A DNA stretch of 64,000 nucleotides, taken from positions 67,872,501-67,936,500 of the forward strand of contig NC_080588.1 in the NCBI RefSeq assembly GCF_029962835.1, written 5' to 3'. Position numbers and translations under genes: made by a program. The notes under the pieces are model-generated. The model had not been told where the DNA came from, did not search any database, and saw only the letters and a program-made list of their open reading frames with translations. Origin of the DNA: Magnolia sinica. Taxonomy: Eukaryota > Streptophyta > Magnoliopsida > Magnoliales > Magnoliaceae. Numbering within the stretch: position 1 is the stretch's first letter; every line of letters starts with the position of its first letter. This document shows, piece after piece, positions 1-12,299 of the stretch.

Positions 1-1194
1 ATGTAAAGAATGCATTTTTAAATAGCGATTTGCATGAAGAAGTTTATGTTAAACAATCCAAGGGTTTTGAAGACCCTAAGAATGCCGATCATGTATACCA
101 CCTGAAAAAGGCACTCTACGCTTTAAAACAAGCTCTTAGGGCATGGTACGAAAAGTTGACTAAGTTTCTACTAAGTTATAATTTTCTAATGGGAAGTGTT
201 GATAAGACTTTGTTTGTTAAGAAACATAATGATCACATTTTAATAGTGAAAATTTATGTTGATGATATAATTTATGGATTTACCTATGCTTACATGACTG
301 TTGAGTTTACAAATCTTATGAAATCTAAGTTCAAAATGAGCATGGTTGGAGAATTGAATTATTTTCTAGGGTTGCAAGTTAAACAGCAACCTGATGGTTT
401 CTTTATCTCTCAAACTAAATATGCTCTGAACTTAGTTAAAAAGTTAGGATTTGAGAGGGGAAAAATTTTTGATACTCCTATGAGTACTACTTTGAAACTC
501 TCAAAGGACTCTACAGGTAAGAGTGTGGATCCTAAACTATATCACAGTATGATTGGAAGTTTGCTTTATTTAACTGCAAGTAGACCTGATATTACATTTA
601 GCGTAGGAATCTGCGCTAGATATTAATCTAACCCTAAAGAGTCACATTTAACTGCTATTAAGCGGATTATACGATATGTCACAAGTTCAGCAAATCTGGG
701 TCTCTGGTATCCACATGATACTAGTGTTCAATTAGCTGGTTACACGGATGCTGATTGGGCTGGTAATGTTGATGATAGGAAATCAACCAGTGGTGGTTGT
801 TTCTATATTGGGAGCTATTTATTTTCTTGGCAAAGTAAGAAACAAAGTTTCGTATCGCTCTCAACTGCTGAGGCTGAATACATTAATTGCAGCATGTAAT
901 GCATGTACTCAACTTGTATGGATGAAAAGAATGCTAAGCGATTACGGAATTGCACAAGACTCTATAGTTCTATATCGTGATAATCCTAGTACTCTTAATA
1001 TATCTAAAAATCCAATTCAACATTCACGAACCAAGCACATTGACATTAGATATCACTTAGTGGAAGACAAGACAATTTTCTTGGATTATATTCCTACCGA
1101 GACTGATCAACTTGCTAACATATTCACAAAACCGCTCGACAAAAGCAGGTTTGCTAAATTGAAATTTGATCTTGGTATGTGCAATTTGAATTGA
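1..1194 (+). pseudogene. Sirevirus pol remnant: reverse transcriptase and RNase H
   Basis: The first part reads as a copia reverse transcriptase, with the KALYALKQ-like stretch and a YVDDI catalytic motif. The second part reads as copia RNase H, with TKHIDIRYH near the end followed by the usual IFTKPLD ending. The family is clear from these motifs. It is a broken fossil and is not expected to give an active enzyme. Confidence 0.88.
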
Positions 1195-1268
1195 AAATTT
1201 ATGTATTTATGTATCATAATGTATATATTGGTTATTTTAAACATTTAAAATTTCAAATTTTATGAAAA

Positions 1269-1460
1269 TTGCATATTTTGGGCTGTGCACGACCAGTCGA
1301 ATACATACTCGACCAATCGTGGCATGACCGGTCAAGCATGTACTCGACCAGCTATGTAGCGTGGGTTAGTGCTTTATTTGGGGAAAAATATATTTTTTTT
1401 CATTTTGAGTTTCTTCTCCAACAGGTCCTATGTCGACTAGTCGAACCCATCTCCTAGTTC
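1269..1460 (+). repeat. Spacer with CGACCAGTCG-type repeats in the Sirevirus relic
   Basis: Between RNase H and the envelope-like region lie at least five copies of a near-palindromic motif (CGACCAGTCG and variants) at irregular spacing. The same motif is dense in this element's LTR and in the LTR of the neighbouring Tork-like copia. Its role is unknown. Confidence 0.6.
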
Positions 1461-1649
1461 TTAAAGGTTAGTGTTTTATTTACGTTTTTCTTATAGATTC
1501 AAGTTTTTAGCACTCCTTTTTTTATCATTGGTGTAATTTATTTCTTGTTTCATAGTAGGTTTTGGGATTTTCTTCTCAAAAATCTGATCTAGTGAAAACC
1601 CACTTTACTTCTTTTGTAATCTCTTTGTTCTTTGATTTCTTTGTTACAA

Positions 1650-2757
1650 ATGGAAGGTAGAACCAAAAAGAAAAGTACTTGTGGTCCTTCATCTTCTAGA
1701 TCGACTCCTATCACAATGCGCCGCCTTGGTCACCCGAAGATGATCCCCCTTATGTGTGGGATATTAGGTTACGTAATGTTATAGTTGAACGACCTGTTCA
1801 TGTTGAATATCTAGCTCCGTTTAATATCATTCCTCTCCTCCAATCTGTAGGATGGGATAATATTCTACATTGGGGTGTGCCGACATACCGGTCCATTGCG
1901 CAAGCTATGTACGTATGTATTTCTGATTTTTCTACTGAAAATCTGATGTTTATTATTGCAACTAAAGAAGGTCCTGTTGAAATAAACCGACATCTGATCT
2001 CTGGTCTAATGGATATACCTGTCAATGATGAAGGTATTCCCATTAGCACTCTAGTGGCAAAACCATCTGAATTTGGGAAGCGTATGCTTACTAGAGCTTT
2101 GTGCAATATAGATACGAAATAGAATACTTCTGGAAATGTGCTTGCCTCAAAGTATTTGTTACCCAGATACAAAGTCCTTCATAGGATATTTATTGCGAAT
2201 GTCTATCCTCGTTCTGGTAATAAAACCAAATTCACTACTTTCATGATTTGGATTCTTCATTCCGTTGTTTCTGGAACCAATGTATGTCTTCCTTCTCTAA
2301 TCTGTCATTGTATCATTCAATTCCATCTCCATCCTAGACACAGTGGCTTACCCTTCGCCTATCTTATGACTGTGTTGGGTACCCATATTTTAGTAGTTAT
2401 GCCTGTTGGAGAAGCTCTCATTCATCACCTAATCTTTAACAGCTCCAATATAAACAAAACGGATCTGAGGTTGGCCGCAGGCCAAGTTAATGTGGGTGTT
2501 GGTGAGGAAGGTGATTTACCTCCAGATGACATTAACATGGATGATATTTTTAATGAGATCGAATCCGATTCAGTAAATGATCCTAATTATTAGGCATCTA
2601 ACTTTGATGCGCGGTTGCGCTCACTTGAGGAGAAGGTGGAGAATATGAATGTGTCCCATAACTTGCAATTCAAATATATGCACAAATATCTTAGGCGCCT
2701 TAACAAGGGACTTCATCAACTTAATCGTACCATACCTACTCCTTCAGGTTCTGATTA
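1650..2757 (+). pseudogene. Sirevirus envelope-like region (fossil)
   Basis: A second coding region follows pol, as in the Sirevirus group that carries an extra 'env-like' gene downstream of RNase H. It starts with a basic, serine-rich N-terminus near 1650. A body with hydrophobic stretches follows, then an acidic, coiled-coil-prone tail rich in D, E and N around 2480-2740. I assign it from position and overall character, not from a sequence match. It is broken, and nothing here shows that it ever served as a true envelope. Confidence 0.6.
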
Positions 2758-3049
2758 GTATTTTCTCATATGGTTTATAATAACTTTTATGATACTTGGC
2801 TTTCTTTTGTTTTATGGGATTGAAGTTGATTGAACTTGGTTGAACATGGTTGATCATACTTGAACAATACTTGTTTTAATATCTTGATCATTTATTTCTC
2901 ATTACTCTTCTTATTCTTCCTTGATTATCTACTTCCTATTCCTTTTGTTGGTTCCTTCCTTTGTCATATTGTGACAAAAAGAGAGAGAATTTTTGTCATG
3001 CTTGTGATATATGGCATGCAGATTGTGGATAGGTATACATTTTTTTTTA

Positions 3050-3195
3050 ATATCAGGGGGAGTAAGGGGGAGTTTTGTTAGGGAGTAGATGCGAATTGTT
3101 ATGACCCATTGATAACTGGTGCATGATTCTTTATTGTGCGTATAATGCTTATGTTATGAAGTGTGTTTTGTCACAAATTTGACAAAGGGGGAGAT
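3050..3195 (+). other. Polypurine tracts upstream of the Sirevirus 3' LTR
   Basis: Two G-rich purine runs (CAGGGGGAGTAAGGGGGAG near 3054-3073 and AAAGGGGGAGAT at about 3184-3195) precede the LTR. The second directly abuts the TG that opens the LTR, so it is the plus-strand primer site. A purine run near 2980 may be a third. Multiple polypurine tracts are a described Sirevirus hallmark. Confidence 0.75.
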
Positions 3196-5082
3196 TGTAA
3201 GTGCTATGGTTTCTAGCTCCCATTATTGTCAAATTTTGAAGTGCCAAAAGCTCTTGGAATCTGTCTTGTGTAACGCATCTACATATATAAGACAGTGCAT
3301 CTCATGTACAAGGACAAATGTCTTTACTTCAAGAACTTCAAATGCAAGATTACATGCTCAAGTTCAAGTACAATACCAACTCAAACTTCAATGTTAGTCA
3401 TATTCAAGCCTCAAAAGTCTTAAGCTCAAGATTCATCATATGACAAGATACCAAGCTTCGTGAATTTCAAAGAACAACTATCTATAGAAGCAAATGAAGA
3501 TTCAATATTCATATATTACTTACAAGGTATGAATGACCCTAGATTGACCATAGGGTAAGTCATTTTGAATACATAATTTAAATTGAGTCACTTTATAAGT
3601 GCATTGATTGTTTCTCGATTAGTCTTGGACTAAGTTCGACTAGTCCGAGCATTAGCTCGACCAGTTCAAGAATTCCTCGACCAGTCCTAAGTTTGTTAAT
3701 GATTTTTGGGAATTCTTATTATTTCCTCGACCAGTCCTAGAGACTGCTCGACCGATCGTGTGAACAGTGCTCGACTAGTCCTGCAGGATCGATTCAAAGT
3801 CCAGCAACTAAATTGGGTCCCACACAATCAGTCATGAACAGGACTCGACCAGTCGTGAAGGCCACTCGACTGATCGAGCAGACCCTATGACCAGTCATGA
3901 AACGGCTTTATCTTATCACACCCAAACTTTCAAAAGTTTGTTGGTCCTAAGACCAATCGTGCTGACCTCATGACCAATCGAGAGTGCGATTTCTACACTT
4001 ATAAATAGAGCACGAATTTCAGAGTTTTATATTCAATTCAAGCTAAATCAATATGCCATTCTGATAAATAAGTTAGTGATATTCTTAAGCTATTTAGTGC
4101 TTATTTTATATTCTCTTTAATTAGCTTTCTTTGTATTTGATTTTATATTCTGCATTCCAATTTTATTTGAAAGAGGGATTGAAGTATTCCTATTTCTTGA
4201 AATCAAAATCAAATCAAGCTAGCCCAAGGTGATTAAATTTAAAATCAATTTAGAACGTAGAACCATTTCATAAGTGAGTGTTGACATTGAACTTCTATGT
4301 TGAACTTCTACTCCAAATTGGTTCTACCAGGCTGCATCAAAAGGAGAATATCTAAGTAAGTATTTTACTGTTTTGTAAATTCATTGTTTTGGTTTCATTA
4401 AGATTGTGCTAGAAAAATCTCTTTGTTTTGGTTTGTCTGAGGTGATCTAAAAAACTCAGAGTGTGGAGTTTTTTTGAATCATGTAAGCCCACTTAAAAGA
4501 CACAATTGTGAGGGTTTTAGGTGAACCTTGAAAGACCTATTTTCATAGTGAATGCTAATATCCACTATGTGAGGATATTAGGAGTGGAGTAGTTGTGTGG
4601 CTGTTTTTCTAAACAATTGGTGTACACACAAGCGAACCATTATAATTTCTGGTCTTATGGTTGATTAATTATTTCTTTTTGTGGATGTTTGTAATTTTCC
4701 TTTTTGCATTTGTGGAGAATGTTGTAATTTTTTTTATGCAAGTGTGGGAATGTTGTAATAGCTTAGTTATTTCCTTTGCTATTTATTTCTTTATTCCTCT
4801 GTATCAGTTTAAGTTTTTAATACACAAACCATTTTAAGAATCAAGTTGTCCTATCATAAACCTTTAGTTTTTGGTGTAAGGTTGTCCTTAAAACAACATC
4901 TGTATCAACATCTCAATACTTGTACTATTGAGGTTATTTTTCATTTCTGTATTGTAAGATTGGTTATTGCTATTAGTATTTATATTTGTTTAAATTTTGC
5001 TATTAATTTTTTAATTTGACATAGTCCTATTCACCCCCCCCCCCCCACCCCCTCTCTAGGACTTAATTGCTCGGCCTTTTCA
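3196..5082 (+). repeat. 3' LTR of the Sirevirus relic
   Basis: It begins TGTAAGTGC directly after the polypurine tract and ends GGCCTTTTCA, giving TG...CA ends and a length near 1.9 kb. It carries many CGACCAGTCG-type motifs at about 3640-3990. Near its right end is the C-rich block (CACCCCC..., 5033-5055) often seen close to the end of copia LTRs. The target duplication cannot be tested because the other end is outside the window. Confidence 0.75.
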
Positions 5083-6600
5083 ATGCTGACTGATGATGGA
5101 GAGCTAAAAGATTATTCTAAGGCCCTAGCCGACGAGCATAAGGGGGAGTGGTTGAAAGTTATGGAAGAGGAGATAAAATTCTTGCATAAGAACCACACCT
5201 ATGATATGATGAAATTGCCTAAGGGTAAGAAAGCTTTAAGCAACAAGTGGGTGTTTAGAAAGAAAGTTGAGTAGAAGAATTCACAGACGAGGTTCAAGGC
5301 TAGACTTGTGGTGAAAGGGTTTAGTCAGAGGAAAGGCATAGAATTCGAGGAGATAGAGCAGTTAGATGTTAAAATTACCTTCCTCTATGGTGACCTAGAA
5401 GAAGAGATCTACATGCACCTACTAGAGGGGTTCGAAGTCAATGGCAAAGAGCATATAGTATGTAGGCTGAGGAAGATCTTGTATAGGCTAAAACAAGCTC
5501 CACGGTAATGGTACAAGAAATTCAACTCGTTTATGTTAAAGCATGGGTATGATAGAACGGAGTCGGACTACTGTGTGTCCATGCACAAGTTCTCAGATGG
5601 TGGTTTCTTAGTTCTGAGGTTATATGTTGATGACATGCTCATCATGGGAAAAGACGTCAAGAAAATTGACAGGTTGAAATAGGAATTGGGTAAGTCGTTT
5701 GCGATGAAAGACTTGGGCCCGACTAAACAAATCCTAGGAATGGAGATAACATGTGACAGAAACAGTAGGAAGCTTTAGCTGTCACAATAGCAGTATATTG
5801 GGAAAGTCCTACAACAGTTCAATATGAATGCATGCAGCGAAGCCGGTCAGTACTCCACTGGATGGTCACTTCAGATTGAGAGACAGGCAGTGTCCCAAGA
5901 CAAAGGCAAAGGTGGAAGAGATACAGAAGATACCCTACGCGTCAGTTGTAGGAAGTTTGATGTATGGTATGGTGTGTACATGCCTAGACATAGCATATGT
6001 GGTTAGTGTTGTCAGCTGGTATCCTGTCAATTTTGGCAAAGAGCATTGGGTAGCGGTGAAATGGATACTGCGGTATCTAAGAGGCTCATCCAGGTTGAGT
6101 CTATGTTATGGTGACGAAAAACTTAAGTTAGATGGCTACACAGATGCATATATGGCAGACAACATAAACTCTAAGAAGTTTACATTGGGATTAATGTTCA
6201 CATTTGCAGGGGGAGCAGTTTCTTGACAGAGCAAGCTACAGAAGGTCGTGACAATGTCGACGAAAGAGGCCGAGTACATTGCAGTCACATAGGCATATAA
6301 AGAGATGCTTTGCATGAAGGGTTCCTACAGGAAGTTAGCCTGAAGCAGGAGCAGCACGTAGTCTATTGTGATAGTCAGAGTAATATACATTTGAGCAAGA
6401 ATCCAAGTCAGCATTTCAAGTCAAAGCACATAGAAATTCAGTATCAATGGATCAGGAATACTTTGGAACATAAGATGTTACAGCTTGAGAAGGTCCACAT
6501 GGACGATAATGGGTCAGATATGATAACCAAGGCTTTGCTTAAGGGCAAGTTTGAGGTTTGTAGAAACTATGCTGGCTTGAAAAATATGAATCCCTCCTGA
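5083..6600 (+). pseudogene. Tork-like Ty1/copia pol remnant
   Basis: Fossil copia pol from the start of reverse transcriptase (EEEIKFLHKNHTYDM, SNKWVFRKK) through RNase H (CDSQSNIHLSKNPSQH, then SKHIEIQYQWIR). The wording of the RNase H end fits the Tork lineage and differs from the Sirevirus pol to its left. It carries many breaks and is an old copy. The Sirevirus insertion separates it from its own 5' half, which lies outside the window. Confidence 0.85.
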
Positions 6601-6618
6601 GTCGGAAAGGGGGAGATT
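6601..6618 (+). other. Polypurine tract of the Tork-like copia
   Basis: GGAAAGGGGGAGAT lies immediately before the TG that opens the LTR at 6619. This is the expected plus-strand priming site. Confidence 0.75.
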
Positions 6619-7495
6619 TGATGGGGTTTTTCTCCTCAATTCGGGGGAGAGACAGTGCAGTAGGTTGAAAATTCAGAGTGTTTCACCGCGCTACTCGACC
6701 AGTCGAGTGGTCTACTCGACCGGTCGTGGGGGGCGCTCGACCAGTCGAGTGGAGTTGAGTGGGCTCGACTCAAAGTCCAGCGACCATCGGATGTTTTTCT
6801 CTGAGGTGCTCGACCAATCATGGGTGGTGCTCGACCGGTCGAGTGGCGACCGGTCGAGTGGGCCACTCGAAGGGGTCGAGGACTCGGCTCGACCAGTCGA
6901 GCTTACACAGATTTGAGTCTGGATCTTGTGCGAACTGCGAAAATCTGAGGCCTTTCACAACAGGATGCGGAAGGGAGTTTTTTAAACTATAAATAGGGGT
7001 CCCTAGGGCTTTTCTAGAGTATGAAAAATGAATACAAGAGGGTTTTCTAAAGCTTTACAAGGGTTTGCTAAAGGGTTTAGGGGTATCAAAGGTGTGAGAG
7101 AAAGAGAGAAAGAGAGATAGGAAGCTTGTGGAAGGGAGGTTATGCTCGTAGAGGTGATCTACTGTGCAATCGACATCTCAGCGCTTCTATGTTATCGTAA
7201 TCAGTGAGATCTCTCCATTTTTCCTTTTATTCTCTTACTGTTTATCCACCCCTGCGTGAGTAATGAAGGTTTAATCATAACAAGGTGTGCTTGTGATCAG
7301 TTGTAACGTTCTGCTTGATAGTGGATTATTGATCTGGACGAGGTCCCATGGTTTTTACCTCTTTGAGGGTTTTCCATGTAAAAATCTCTTGTGTGGTGTG
7401 GTTTATGCTTTGATTTATTTTATTGCTTTATTATCTCATAATTCTGGTTTGTCTTGGGAGGCTTGATCCTACAGTTTTGTGCAAGGCCCCCAACA
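6619..7495 (+). repeat. 3' LTR of the Tork-like copia
   Basis: It runs from TGATGGGG after the polypurine tract to CCCCAACA and is about 877 bp. The left part is packed with CTCGACCAGTCGAG-type near-palindromes (6694-6900). It is followed by ATTTT, and the duplicated sequence at 39727 shows an uninterrupted equivalent of this insertion point, which supports the right boundary. A related solo LTR lies reversed at 33528-34311 with the same TGATGGGG and CCCAACA termini. Confidence 0.85.
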
Positions 7496-8028
7496 ATTTT
7501 CTCTAACCGTTAAGTATTTCAGAGAGTCTCTTCAGATGCTCTTGTTGCCATATGTCTCATACATTAGGTCAGCTCAATTTTAACCATAACGGTTGGCCCA
7601 TACTTCCAAGTTTCATATTCATGAGCTCGGGAAGTAAGTAGATTTAAACTGATGTCTCAACGGGAAGTTTTTTATTTTCTAACATGAGGTCGACTTGTTC
7701 TAAATATTCCTCAATTTTGTCACTTATTAGTTAATGCAGGAATTGGAAAGAAACGTCGTATGCTGCTATGATCAAGGAGGATATTATGACAGTGGTTCCG
7801 TACGAGGATACATGTATAGAGTGGTGAGTGCTGCTTCACCTCCGAGCAACTCATAGGCGGACATCTGTCCTTGCTTCATTAATGGGTGCTGAGAGTGAAG
7901 CTTGAGCTGCCACATGAAGGAGATCATGTGTTGAGGCATCCCTTCATGTCTCAGCAATTAATGAGGGCATTAAATGCCCTTCTTCTAGGGTTCTTATAAA
8001 TAAGAGTTTTCCCTCATCCTTTCGCTCA

Positions 8029-8870
8029 TTGGTTTATGCGGAGTTTGAGCTTTGTCAACCTCTTCTCACTTTTTTGTCTTCTTCTTCGCTAAGTGGGTCG
8101 TCCGGTAACTTAAGTTTTTTTCCAGTATGTTTCCAGTACATTTCTTGGCGTGCAACCTTCCTTTGTATTCTTTCTTTTGCCTTCACTACGATATCGTCGG
8201 AGGGCTCCAGGGGAACTCTATGTCGGAGGCCTTCCACGGGGAGTTCATTCATGATAGGGTGTATTCTCAGTTAAACGCGTCATTGAGCGAACCATCTCCA
8301 GTGATGGCAGCTCGGGATGAGGAAGTTTTGTTGCCCTAAGGCAGCTTCCTTGTCTTCTCAGGGACCAGCTTCGTCGTCAGGTCCTTTCAGCTCAAGGCTC
8401 TGGCCAGAGGATTTGGTTGCCCTCCGGTCAGAATTTCACATCCCCTGACTGGGTGGAGCTATGGCTGTCCGAGGTCAGAAAACTTCCGGGCTATCCTCCC
8501 GAGGGAGAGATAGCCCTTTTCCCTATTTTCTTTTCTTGCGGCTTAGGGCTGCCTCTCCACCCAATCGTGAGGGGGGTATGCATCGCCTAAGGCTTGCCCC
8601 AGGATAGCTTAACCCTAACATGCGGTGAACTGCCTTTGGAAAATACATTTTGTGGCACCAGCACGGTCACGCCAAGCTAACTATGGACGAGCTCATGTAC
8701 TCAAATCAAGTCAAGAGTAGTCCAGGTTCTCTCGTATGGTACTATTTTTCTTCGTGGCTAGGTAAAAAAGGCCAGGCCCTTATCACCCAAAACTCCTCTT
8801 CGGATAAGGGCTGGAAGGACAAATGGTTATTTACTTCAAGAGAGTTAGAACAACGAAGCTAGGTAGATTG
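8029..8870 (+). pseudogene. Gypsy-type gag N-terminal domain fossil (copy A)
   Basis: Pieces such as LVWYYFSSW and SSDKGWKDKWLFTSRELE match the conserved core of the domain annotated in plants as 'putative gypsy type transposon' (Pfam family PF04195, named from memory). A plausible TATA box (TATAAATA near 7997) precedes it. It is an old broken copy. The same fossil recurs in the duplicated unit at 40269-41130. Confidence 0.6.
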
Positions 8871-11149
8871 CAGTCTCAGGTCGCCACCAAGTTCACCTCC
8901 CCAAGTCGAAACTTCCAGTTGTACTTAGCTACTGGTTGTTTGTAGGTTGTTCCGCGCATTTGTCAGCTTTTTGGCTAATCGTGGTTATGTCTTCTTACAA
9001 CCCTGACTCGACGCCAGCCCCAGCTCACTCTGACCCAACTCCGCCAAATCATGCTGACCAATGATTAAAGCAGAATAGAACGAAGGAAAAAATTGAGAGA
9101 GACGTCTGCCGTTGATTTTTACAAGGCACGTGATGATTACATGAAATCCACTCCAACTAGTATATATATACCAAAACATATCCTTGAAATCCAAAAATAT
9201 CAAACCCACGTATAATTCAGGTGGGCAACAACAAGGAAAATGGTTTGGAGGGTGAGTTTTTCCTTTTATTTTATTTCTAATTGTGTAGTAATTGAACCAT
9301 GGATGGGAGCGATTTTGGGGGCCTGGATCTAACATAGAATGATGTACCTGGTGTTCAGGATGGATTTCACGTAAACACCACAGTCGGGCCCACCCAATCA
9401 GGCGACCACCTTCCTAGTCACCCTCCCCAAAGTTAGACCAGACTCGGGATGGACTATTTTGGCCGGTCATCAGCCAAGCCCAAGTTTGGGCCCACCTTAA
9501 ACAATGCGGGTGACAAAGCCTGGCCCGGCCGGTTGACACCCCTTCATCATGGTTTTCTATGCATTTGATCCAAAGAATACAACAACCACATTGTTAAGAT
9601 ATTCCAACCTTTGGAGGATTTTCATTGTTAATTTAAAAAGGAAACTACTCAGTTACATCTGGGGGTTACTAAGACTTGTTGTCCAAGCAGGTATTTTCCA
9701 CCAAAATGTTACATTTTAATAAATCCGTACCATGGAAATGTTAGGCCCCACCGTAAGGATTATCTGACACAGAATTCAGGCTGGTTGGCTCATTGGATGG
9801 GCCATATGTCTATGTTAAAGATGAATGTAGGTTCTCCATTGAGGCCAAAGATGTGGCTTACCTGATGTGTGGACTGGCCTGATTTTAGTGGCAGGTGATA
9901 TCTATTGTGGGACCCTTCGTTTCAATGGTACCGATTTCCTACAAAGGTTGTACCTTTGTGAGAAACACCTGGTTACACGGAAGTTACAGTACTTATAGTT
10001 GTACCTGATCAGTTCTCGCCCTCCCTAGATGCCACCGTCTATCTGTACATTTCTTTAATGGCTATGGGCCCACTGTGCTGTTCATGTAAATTTCACCCGA
10101 ACCGTCAGATGCATCACCTCATGTTAAACCAATGGCTAAAAAATAACTCTATCGGTGATTCAGGTGGACCATATGATTAGAAACAGTGTACAAGCAACAT
10201 TCACCCTCTAAATTATTTTACTGGTATGGCCACCTGAATAATGGATGGGGCTGATATTTTGGCTTTGGCCATAAATTTTGAGGTGGCATCTAATGATTGA
10301 AGTAGATTTCATATCCTGTAAAAATCAAGGGTGGACATGTCTCTCCCAGTTGTTTCCCTTGGTGTGGCGCACTAAAATCATAGGTTTACTTGAATTTTTT
10401 AATCTTTAATTAATACGAGACTAAATATCTAATAGTTGGTGTAGATCTTTCATTAACATAACGTAAGCCCGGCTGAAAATCAAATTTTTACCTTCATTCG
10501 TTGTAAGAGACTCTTTTAGAATAATTAAAAAAGTTCTAAAGGGCTTGCTCTTGCTTGGGATGGGGGCCATTGTGCTGTTTAGGGAAGACTTACTCATTAA
10601 AAAAAAAAAAGAAGCTGACTCACACCAAATGAATTAGTTAGGAAAGAAACATCCACCCTTAATTTTTATAGGACCCACTGTCATAATTATATGAAATCCA
10701 TTTCAACCATTAGATTCCAAACAAAGATTTATGCCGTGATAAAAAAATTCATAATCGTCCACGAATTACTTAGGCCACACTACAATGTTTTCAATCATGT
10801 GGTCACTTGAATAACAGGTGGGCCTAGATGTTTAAGACCCTTGGCCTAACATGGGGTAATATTGCATGCGGTAGTTGAGATGAATTTTAGGTAAACATCA
10901 TGGTGGGGCCACCCAAACCATTTACCCATTTGGTGATAATTAAGGAGACGGAAACGCATTACATCAATGAATGAGGAGGCTTTTTCAAAACCATTTTGAA
11001 AAAGGTAGTTGTTTTGTAAAATTCTTTCTTTTAATGAGGTTGCACTGGAATTGTTAGATAAGCATGTTTTATTTGATGTTTTTAATTAAGTTTTATATTT
11101 GCTTTTTCGTTTGGAATTCTTTCCCAATTTCCTTTTTCGTTTGGGATGA

Positions 11150-11305
11150 GATTCTTTCCAATTTCCTTTTTTTGTTTGGGATTCTTCCCAAAGATATATA
11201 TATGTATATATATATATATATATTTGGGATGAGATTCTTTTCAATTTCCTTTTTTTGTTTGGGATTCTTCCCAAAGATATATATATATATATATATATAT
11301 AAAAT
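11150..11305. repeat. Tandem pair of about 70 bp with (AT)n tracts
   Basis: The block GGGATGAGATTCTTT...GGGATTCTTCCCAAAGATATATAT occurs twice in tandem, each copy ending in an AT run. The longest run is about 11277-11301. The corresponding place in copy B is where the 6-kb CACTA element was inserted. Confidence 0.75.
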
Positions 11306-11450
11306 TGTTCAAATCGGATAAGCTCTTTTTCTTTATAATTTTGCTTTCATAGTACTTACTTATAGCTTTGTGCCTTAATTTTTTCTCAAAAAGATTTTTT
11401 CACGTTAAAATCGGTATACTTTACCCTTTTGCTTGCTCCCGCTGTGTTGC

Positions 11451-12299
11451 CATCCTAGGTCTTCCTCTGTATGCTTTCTCGTATGTGTGCTTCCGCAGTC
11501 CCCAGCATGACAGCTGTGTGAAACATCCGAACAATGCAAGAGGTCAGCTTACCATGAGGATCACCTGGGTTAAAAAAAATCAAACCGGTCCTTTCTTTGG
11601 GTGGGCTATAACTGTAGGTTGAATCAAACTGTGGGCCATGTAACTTTGATCTCCTTTGAACCGTTGGTATACGTCGAAGCTCGAGAAGTGTCAGTGCTCG
11701 TCTTCGCACGACACGTACCTACAGCAGCTATATAGCTGGTGTGAGGTACACCACCCAATCCACTTCCAAATGGTGGACATTAAATCCCCCTTTGTGGTCC
11801 ACGTAAGCCCTGTACCTTGTTCAATGTTTAGTCCATGCCTTAAAATGATATGAGAAAAGCGATTAATGGCTTGGATAAAACACTTACATCACGCAGGGCC
11901 CCACAGAGCCCTGCCCGAACGGATTACCGTCCGAGCGAGGGTAGGACACAATCTGCGTCCGAGGTACACCAGCCAATCCGCTTCCGTCCACGTCCGTGGT
12001 ATACCAACCAATCCGCTTCTGCGTTCTGTGGATCCCATCACGAGGGATGTGTTATATCCAAATCGTACATCCATTTGGCGAGTTTGTCTTAAGGCTTGTG
12101 ATTAAAAATAAGACATATCTAAAGATAAAGTGGACCACACTGTAAAAAGCAGTGGGGGATCTAACGTCTACCATTGAAACCCTTTTAGGGGACACAGAAG
12201 TTTTGGATCAACATGAAATTTGTTTTTCCTCTTCATACAGGTATTTGTGACCTATGAACAGATTGGATGGAAAATAAATGTTATGGTGGGCCCTACAAA
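11451..12299. other. Intergenic, short repeated motif, no gene seen
   Basis: No credible gene. A motif close to GGTACACCAGCCAATCCGCTTC occurs three times with decreasing similarity (near 11742, 11961 and 11997), giving the 11.7-12.0 kb part a weak repeat character. Short open frames here look like chance. Confidence 0.5.

Larger units (their letters stand above)
1..5082 (+). mobile_element. Sirevirus-type Ty1/copia relic, 3' half
   Basis: Fossil LTR retrotransposon entering from the left edge. Parts in order are the end of pol (reverse transcriptase and RNase H), an untranslated spacer, an envelope-like region, a run of polypurine tracts and a complete 3' LTR ending in CA at 5082. This order, with an extra gene between RNase H and the LTR and repeated polypurine tracts, is the known Sirevirus layout within Ty1/copia. 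The element is broken in several places. Its 5' half lies outside the window. It abuts the pol of a different copia relic at 5083, so it was inserted into that element. Confidence 0.85.
7496..11450. repeat. Duplicated unit, copy A tail
   Basis: This stretch is collinear with 39729-41989, then 56298-57751, then 63759-64000 (copy B). The gaps in copy B are exactly the LINE and the CACTA element. Sampled stretches differ by roughly 6%. It holds a gypsy-type gag fossil at 8029-8870. From 8900 to 11060 I see only non-coding sequence with short GTGGGCCCAC-rich motifs and no gene. The first bases also match 16726-16820 downstream of the intact UGT, so the unit is a piece of a tandem array. Confidence 0.75.

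Noticed and set aside
10788-10800. CACTACAATG as a possible CACTA terminus
   Set aside because: No inverted partner or target duplication is found, and the sequence is shared, uninterrupted, with the paralogous unit at 57350.
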